In this document: in pieces, positions 59,777-64,000 of the stretch
Numbering within the stretch: position 1 is the stretch's first letter
How the letters are laid out: each line of letters starts with the position of its first letter
NCBI GenBank assembly: GCA_046330135.1
Contig: JAXLTI010000006.1
Span: 1-64,000, forward strand
Length of the DNA: 64,000 bases
DNA from: CAYYFX01 sp046330135
Lineage (GTDB): Bacteria > ARS69
Reading direction: 5' to 3'
The notes under the pieces: generated by a model
The model's database searches: none
Told to the model about the DNA's origin: nothing
The model's input: the letters and a program-made list of their open reading frames with translations, nothing else
Translations under genes and position numbers: made by a program

Positions 59777-60943
59777 ATGCCGATCATTTACAACCTGCGC
59801 CACCTCCTCGTGCGCAAAGTGTCGACCATTCTCACCGCGCTCGGGATCGCCATGGTGGTCTTCATCTTCACGTCGATGCTGGCATTCGTGCAGGGCTTCC
59901 GCGGCGCGCTGGCCACGACGGGGCGGCGCGACAACGCGATCGTGCTGCGCGCCGGCGCCACCACGGAGATCGAGAGCTACGTCACGCGCGAGGACGCCGC
60001 GATGATCCGCGGGCTCCCGGAGGTCGCGCATGACGCCGCCGGGCAACCGCTGGCCACGTCCGATCTCGTCGTCGTGATCAGCCGCCCGAAGCGCGGTGCC
60101 CCGGAGGCGCCCGCGAACGTGACGGTGCGCGGCGTGAGCGCCGCCGCCTTCGCGGTCCGGCCGTCGGTGCGCGTCGTGGAAGGACGCTCCTTCGCGCCGG
60201 GGCTCTCCGAGGTCATCGTGGGCAAGAGCCTCGCGCGACGCATCGCCGATACGAACGTGGGGGACCGGATCCGCTTCGCCGGACGGGAGTGGAACGTCGT
60301 GGGCATCTTCGAAGCGGGCGGGAGCGCCTACGAGTCCGAGATCTGGGGCGACGCGGAGCTGCTCATCCCCGCGTTCGACTGGCTCGGGTTCCAGAGCGTC
60401 ACCCTGCGGCTCGCGGACCCCGGCGCGTTCGCCGCCTTCCAGCAGCGGCTCGAGAAGGACCCGCAACTCGAGGTGCAGGTCGTGCGCGAGCCGGACTACT
60501 TCACCCGGCAGTCCCGGCAGGTGGTGAGCCTCCTGCGCACGCTCTCGGTCTTCATCGGGATCGTGATGTCGGTAGGCGCCGTGTTCGGCGCGCTCAACAC
60601 GATGTACGCCGCAGTGGGCTCGCGGACGCGCGAGATCGGGACGCTCCTGGCGCTCGGGTTCTCGCCCGGCGCCGTCCTGCGCTCGTTCCTCGTGGAGTCG
60701 CTGTGCATCGCGGGCCTCGGCGGCGGGGTCGGCGTGCTGCTCGCGCTCGTGGCTTCGCACGGCCGGTCCACGGGGACCACGAACTGGCAGAGCTTCTCGG
60801 AGCTGACGTTTCGCGTGGACGTCACGCCGGGTGTGATCGCGGCGGGGCTCGTCTTCGCCGTGCTCATGGGCGTAGCGGGCGGGCTCTGGCCGGCGCGCCG
60901 AGCCGCGCGGCTCCGCGTGGTCGACGCGATCAGGTCCGTATGA
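59777..60943 (+). CDS. FtsX-like ABC permease, second of two
   Basis: GGGAGGCGTGCGA precedes the ATG. The 388-residue protein has the same plan as the first: an N-terminal helix (STILTALGIAMVVFIFTSML), MacB-type periplasmic domain (VSAAAFAVRPSVRVVEGRSF; GKSLARRIADTNVGDRIRF) and C-terminal helices beginning LLRTLSVFIGIVMSVGAVFG, with SRTREIGTLLALGFSPGAVL. The two permeases share little sequence beyond the fold, implying a heterodimer. Confidence 0.92.
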   Translation: MPIIYNLRHLLVRKVSTILTALGIAMVVFIFTSMLAFVQGFRGALATTGRRDNAIVLRAGATTEIESYVTREDAAMIRGLPEVAHDAAGQPLATSDLVVVISRPKRGAPEAPANVTVRGVSAAAFAVRPSVRVVEGRSFAPGLSEVIVGKSLARRIADTNVGDRIRFAGREWNVVGIFEAGGSAYESEIWGDAELLIPAFDWLGFQSVTLRLADPGAFAAFQQRLEKDPQLEVQVVREPDYFTRQSRQVVSLLRTLSVFIGIVMSVGAVFGALNTMYAAVGSRTREIGTLLALGFSPGAVLRSFLVESLCIAGLGGGVGVLLALVASHGRSTGTTNWQSFSELTFRVDVTPGVIAAGLVFAVLMGVAGGLWPARRAARLRVVDAIRSV

Positions 60944-61605
60944 AGAAGGCTGCGATGCTTCGGCGCGGCGCGCGCCCGGCGGCGGTGGCCCTGCTCGTGG
61001 CGGCGGCGTGGCCTGCGAGCGCGTCGGCGGAGGACTTCCTCCTCTACCTCGATGCGGGTCTGTCGATTCCTGCGGCTCCCCCGGAGCTCCCGGACTTCTG
61101 GAATCCGGGCCTCAGCCTCGGCGGCGGTGTGGGGGTGCGTCTCTCGCCGTTCTGGGAGATCGCCACGGACGTCCACTACCAACGGTTCCCCGCCGACGAG
61201 CGCGCGCAGATCGACGGGCTCTTGCTCTCCGGGCCGGGCGGCGTGCTGCCCATCCAGTCGATCGACGGGCGCGACGCCGAGGCCACCGCCATCCTCACGG
61301 AAGTGCGCGTCCATCCCGGTCGCGCAGGCGCCCGCGTGGATCCCTTTCTCGCCTTCGGCGCCGGGTACTTCCAGATCTCCACGACCGACGCCACCGTGAC
61401 CCCCGCGCCCTCCTCGGGCGTGGACCCGATCACGATCGTCGGAGACTCGGACACCGCCCTCGCCGCGGCGATCGGCGGCGGCCTGCAGATCCACGCGGGC
61501 ACCGGCTGGCGCGTCGTGCTCGACGCGATCTACACGATCGGCTTCACGGAGCAATCGAGTACCGAGTTCATCCCGTTGCGCGTCGGCGTCGCCCGGGAGC
61601 TGTAG
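60940..61605 (+). CDS. Outer membrane beta-barrel-like protein
   Basis: ATGA overlap with the permease gene. A 221-residue product with a signal peptide (AVALLVAAAWPASASA) and alternating amphipathic strands ending VAREL, with Gly-rich turns (SLGGGVGVRLS; AFGAGYFQIS; AIGGGLQIHAG) typical of an OmpA/OmpW-like 8-strand barrel. It closes the MacB-like operon and could be its outer membrane partner in place of a TolC; this is inference from position. Confidence 0.7.
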   Translation: MKKAAMLRRGARPAAVALLVAAAWPASASAEDFLLYLDAGLSIPAAPPELPDFWNPGLSLGGGVGVRLSPFWEIATDVHYQRFPADERAQIDGLLLSGPGGVLPIQSIDGRDAEATAILTEVRVHPGRAGARVDPFLAFGAGYFQISTTDATVTPAPSSGVDPITIVGDSDTALAAAIGGGLQIHAGTGWRVVLDAIYTIGFTEQSSTEFIPLRVGVAREL

Positions 61606-61626
61606 GCGGGCCTGGTCGCCTCAGCT

Positions 61627-61700
61627 CGCCTTCGCCGGCTCTCCGCATCGCACGCGCGTGGGGTCCGCCCCGCTCCGGCTTCCCGCCGGCTTCTCCGCCT
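61627..61700. repeat. Interspersed repeat, segment A copy 2
   Basis: Matches 44641-44738 in CTCCGCATCGC, GCGCGTGGGG and CCGGCTTCCCGCCGGC followed by TTCTCCGC. Here it is followed without an insertion by segment B at 61818. Confidence 0.55.
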
Positions 61701-61817
61701 CGCGCGGTTGGGTGTTCGCCCCGATCCGTGTTCCCAGCTCGCGCGACGTCCGAGTCCGCCGGGATCGCGCTGGCCGTCGCTCGCCCCGCACGTCGACGAG
61801 GCGGCGCCGTGACGTGT

Positions 61818-62026
61818 CTGCGCGCACGCCCGGCGTGCCGCGTGTTGGCAGAGCGAGGCAAGCCCGCCGAGCTCGACCCTTCCTCCGAGGCGGCGTCACG
61901 AGCCGCGCTCGGCCATGGATGGCCGAGCGCCTGCCGAGTGCCGAGGCCAAGGCCGGGGCATGGATGCCCCGGCCGCGCCGTCCGCAGCGGAGGAAGGGTC
62001 GAGCTCGGCGGGCGGGCGAACGCCCC
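61818..62026. repeat. Structured interspersed repeat, segment B copy 2
   Basis: About 209 bp, nearly identical to 46320-46529. It has the same 22-bp arms (61866-61887 and 61988-62009) and central hairpin (61951-61974), plus an extra 12-bp hairpin with a 2-nt centre at 61905-61930 (GCGCTCGGCCAT and its complement) absent from copy 1. Its right end continues into the tandem array. Confidence 0.8.
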
Positions 62027-62180
62027 TTGGGCGAACACCCAGGGGTCGAGCTCGGCGGGCGGGCGAACGCCCCTTGGGCGAACACCCAGGGGTCGAGCTC
62101 GGCGGGCGGGCGAACGCCCCTTGGGCGAACACCCAGGGGTCGAGCAGGCGGGCGGGCGAACGCCCCCTGGGCGAACCTCG
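61996..62180. repeat. 47-bp tandem repeat array, nearly four copies
   Basis: Units start at 61996, 62043, 62090 and 62137, each exactly 47 bp apart; the first three are almost identical and the last is diverged and partial. Each unit starts GGGTCGAGCTCGG and contains GGGCGAACGCCC, a small hairpin, and TTGGGCGAACACCCA. There are no spacers, so it is not a CRISPR array. The first unit overlaps the right arm of segment B. Confidence 0.9.
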
Positions 62181-62188
62181 CAGGCTCG

Positions 62189-62881
62189 CTAGCCTTGGCG
62201 GCGATCCTCGCGTGTTTCGCGCCGGTCCTCGCGTAGCTCGCGGTGGTCCTCGGCCTTCTCCTGCACGTCCTGGCCTACCTCGGCGCGTGCGATGGCGGAC
62301 AGCTCCTCCAGGAGCGCCTCCTTGCGCGCGAGAGCCTTCGTGTCGCTCGCGTCGTCGGGGAGGCCGACCCACTCGTTGCGCAGGGCGGCGAGGCGGGTTT
62401 GCTGGGCGCTCTGGACGGCGACGTCGCGACGATCGTCGCGGCGGTCACGCCGGTCGTCGCGGAGATCGTGTCGATCGTCTGCGCGGGCCACCGGGCCCGC
62501 GCCCTCGCGTCGGTTCTGGCGAATCTCGCGCCGATCCGAGCGCATCTCGCGCCGGTCGCCGCGCACTTCCTGCTTCGCCTCGGTCGTCTTCGTCGCCGAC
62601 TCTCCGAGCTCGCTCGCGAGATAACCCTCGACGCGGGCGTCGAGCGCGGCGATCGCGGCCGGGTCGGCGCTCTTGCGTGCGACGCGGAAGTCCGCGAGCA
62701 GCACGTCGATCTGCGTGCGATCCGCCTGATCGTCCGTCACGGCCGCCCGGTCCTCGCGAAGCTCGCGATGATCCCGGGCGCGTTCAGCGGCATCACGGAC
62801 CGTATCGTCCCCGGCGGAGGCGAGGGCCGGGACCAGTGCGAGCGGAAGGGCGATCGAAAGACAGCGGGCGAGGGGGGACAT
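62189..62881 (-). CDS. Secreted Arg/Asp-rich charged repeat protein
   Basis: GGAGGAGACACTC precedes the ATG at 62881. A signal peptide (SIALPLALVPALASA) is followed by 207 residues unusually rich in Arg, Asp and Glu, with degenerate repeats such as RELREDR, REMRSDRREIRQNRRE, DRRDRRDDRRD and a similar C-terminal RREDRRQ-like run. Between them are alpha-helical, Ala/Leu-rich stretches (IDVLLADFRVARKSADPAAIAALDA). The charge alternation favours long single helices or coiled coils. No known family or function can be assigned. Confidence 0.75.
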   Translation of the reverse strand: MSPLARCLSIALPLALVPALASAGDDTVRDAAERARDHRELREDRAAVTDDQADRTQIDVLLADFRVARKSADPAAIAALDARVEGYLASELGESATKTTEAKQEVRGDRREMRSDRREIRQNRREGAGPVARADDRHDLRDDRRDRRDDRRDVAVQSAQQTRLAALRNEWVGLPDDASDTKALARKEALLEELSAIARAEVGQDVQEKAEDHRELREDRRETREDRRQG

Positions 62882-63226
62882 GAGTGTCTCCTCCAGGAGG
62901 GGGGGCATCCTGAGCCGACGGGTACGCGGAGTTATCGGAGCAAGGGGCGGGCCGTTCGAGCGCGAAGACCGTTCTCTCGCTCGAATCAACGGGTTCCGCG
63001 CTCCTCGACGTCTCCGGGCCGCACGGGGTGAACCGCCGGGGACGGGGCTGAACCGCTCGGGACGCCGGCGCCGCCCTCGGTCCTCCGCAGGCCGCACGGC
63101 CGTGGTCCTCGACGCGTCGCGGCCTCGTGCCGATGGGGGCGAGGAGAGAGCGGCGCCGGACGGGGTCGTCCCTCGCCGGTATCTTGGAGCAGGCATCGTC
63201 TGCTTCGATGAGGGCGGGAGGGCAAC
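62882..63226. other. Intergenic region with no gene recognised
   Basis: A divergent promoter region of 345 bp between the charged-repeat protein and the OsmC-family gene. GGTATCTT near 63178-63185 is a possible -10 for the plus strand and GGAGGG near 63217 is the ribosome site. Nothing else is recognisable. Confidence 0.5.
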
Positions 63227-63694
63227 ATGCAAGCGATCGTGAAGCGGGTCGAGGGTTTGACCTTCGTCGGCAAGGCCGACACCAACCACTGGGTCGTGAT
63301 GGACGGCAAGAAGGAGAACGGCGGGTCGGACGCCGCGCCGAGCCCGAAGGAGCTCGTGCTCATCGCGCTCGGCGCGTGCAGCGCCTTCGACGTCGAAGGG
63401 ATCCTGAGGAAGCGCCGCATCGACGTGCGCAGCCTCGAGGTCGAGCTCGACGCGGACGTCGCCGCGGAGCATCCGAAGGTCTTCACCGAGGTGCGCCTCA
63501 CGTACCGGGTCGAGGGTCCGGTCCCCACGCCCGAGATCGAGCGAGCCGTTCGTCTCTCGCAGGAGAAGTACTGCTCGGTGAGCGCGATGTTGCGGCACGC
63601 ATGTCCGATCCGCTGGCGCGCGCTCGTGAACGGCGAGGAGCTGGCATCCGGCGTGGAGGGCCTGCCCGCGGAGCATCGCGCCGGGTCCGTCTGA
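63227..63694 (+). CDS. OsmC-family protein
   Basis: GGAGGGCAAC precedes the ATG. A 155-residue OsmC/YhfA-like protein with the two conserved cysteines Cys51 (ALGACSAFDV) and Cys116 (EKYCSVSAML), and PSPKELVLIALGAC before the first. Typical OsmC enzymes reduce organic hydroperoxides through this cysteine pair; YhfA-type members are less defined. It is monocistronic and converges on the last gene with 15 bp between stops. Confidence 0.9.
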   Translation: MQAIVKRVEGLTFVGKADTNHWVVMDGKKENGGSDAAPSPKELVLIALGACSAFDVEGILRKRRIDVRSLEVELDADVAAEHPKVFTEVRLTYRVEGPVPTPEIERAVRLSQEKYCSVSAMLRHACPIRWRALVNGEELASGVEGLPAEHRAGSV

Positions 63695-63709
63695 GGCTGC
63701 GAGCTCCGG

Positions 63710-64000
63710 TCAGGCCGCCGGAGACGACGGGGGCGGGGCCGCGGGAGCGGCGACGCGCGCGAGGCGCGGCGCCACGATGAGCGCGGCGCCGTAGAGCGCG
63801 AATCCCACGAAGAGCGTGAGCGGGCGGCCCGAAGGGATGTCCTCGACCAGCAGCTTCGCCGCGCCCGCGGCGAGGATCGGATACACGGGCCAGCCCACCT
63901 CGCGCAGGCCGCTCGCGCGCCGGGTGGCGGCGAGCGCCACCGCGAGCGCCGCCAGCACGGCCGTCCGCGCGACCGCCAACACGGGGCCTCCGGCTTGCGC
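63710..64000 (-). CDS. Membrane protein, 5' part beyond the window
   Basis: The frame is open from the stop at 63710 to the right edge, so the start lies outside; a GTG at 63982 is internal at best. The visible 96 residues have hydrophobic helices (ARTAVLAALAVALAATRR; TLFVGFALYGAALIVAP) and GWPVYPILAAGAAKLLVEDIPSGRP, followed by a Pro/Ala tail. The family is not recognised. Confidence 0.6.
   Translation of the reverse strand, partial: AQAGGPVLAVARTAVLAALAVALAATRRASGLREVGWPVYPILAAGAAKLLVEDIPSGRPLTLFVGFALYGAALIVAPRLARVAAPAAPPPSSPAA

Noticed and set aside
61996..62180. Possible CRISPR array
   Set aside because: The units are contiguous 47-bp repeats with no unique spacers and no cas genes nearby.
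61008..62192. A 394-codon frame running from the barrel gene into the repeat array
   Set aside because: It overlaps the barrel gene out of frame and its end only translates the 47-bp repeat (APWANTQGSS-type periodicity), as expected for any frame through a tandem repeat.

Overview
The window is about 64 kb of very GC-rich DNA, densely coded on both strands, from a diderm bacterium. The outer-membrane side is shown by a tad secretin, a TolC-type protein, an RND pump, a beta-barrel protein and several lipoproteins. Four large secreted proteins end in a FlgD-like Ig domain of the kind used as a C-terminal sorting domain in the Fibrobacteres-Chlorobi-Bacteroidetes (FCB) group. This, the GC content and the many VCBS and propeller surface proteins suggest a candidate FCB-related lineage such as Eisenbacteria. 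That placement is inference; no rRNA or tRNA gene is present to test it.

Layout. 0-10 kb: the tail of a secreted protein, then a repair-rich stretch with Ku (319-1200), an AlkD-like protein (2957-3671) and LigD (7779-9833), mixed with a lipoprotein, an ArsR regulator with a clear promoter and operator, a VOC protein and a sulfite-oxidase-like enzyme. The LigD ligase module has lost its catalytic lysine and its OB fold. Between about 2.7 and 5.5 kb nearly every gene is broken by single-base indels. 10-13.4 kb: an ABC-2 exporter. 13.4-30.7 kb: a TPR-CHAT protein, then FlgD-tailed secreted proteins flanking a four-gene minus-strand cassette of ECF sigma factor, zinc-finger anti-sigma, TPR-CHAT protease and subtilisin-like lipoprotein.

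30.7-38.5 kb: two divergent operons for membrane lipids. The minus strand carries an AONS/serine-palmitoyltransferase-like enzyme, an acetoacetate-decarboxylase-like protein, a lipid kinase and a VTT membrane protein. The plus strand carries a PlsC-type acyltransferase, a Tam41-like nucleotidyltransferase, a CDP-alcohol phosphatidyltransferase and a TPR protein. 38.7-44.6 kb: a translationally coupled TolC-MFP-RND tripartite efflux operon. 44.6-46.6 kb: an IS110-family element with 12-bp inverted repeats and a long 3' noncoding segment, apparently inserted in a structured repeat whose intact relative lies at 61.6-62.2 kb.

46.9-56.3 kb: a secreted propeller protein, then a compact tad pilus locus on the minus strand (Flp pilin, prepilin peptidase, CpaB, secretin, TadZ, TadA, TadB, TadC and a 34-residue membrane protein), with a DUF192 gene upstream. 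56.4-61.6 kb: a MacB-like operon (HlyD adaptor, ATPase, two FtsX-type permeases, beta-barrel protein). 61.6-64 kb: the repeat region, a secreted Arg/Asp-rich protein, an OsmC-family protein and a truncated membrane protein.

The most promising leads are the sigma/anti-sigma/CHAT/subtilase cassette, a shared C-terminal WGxxKxxYR tail on secreted proteins, the ligase-dead LigD beside Ku, the lipid cluster, and the palindromic repeat family split by the IS element.
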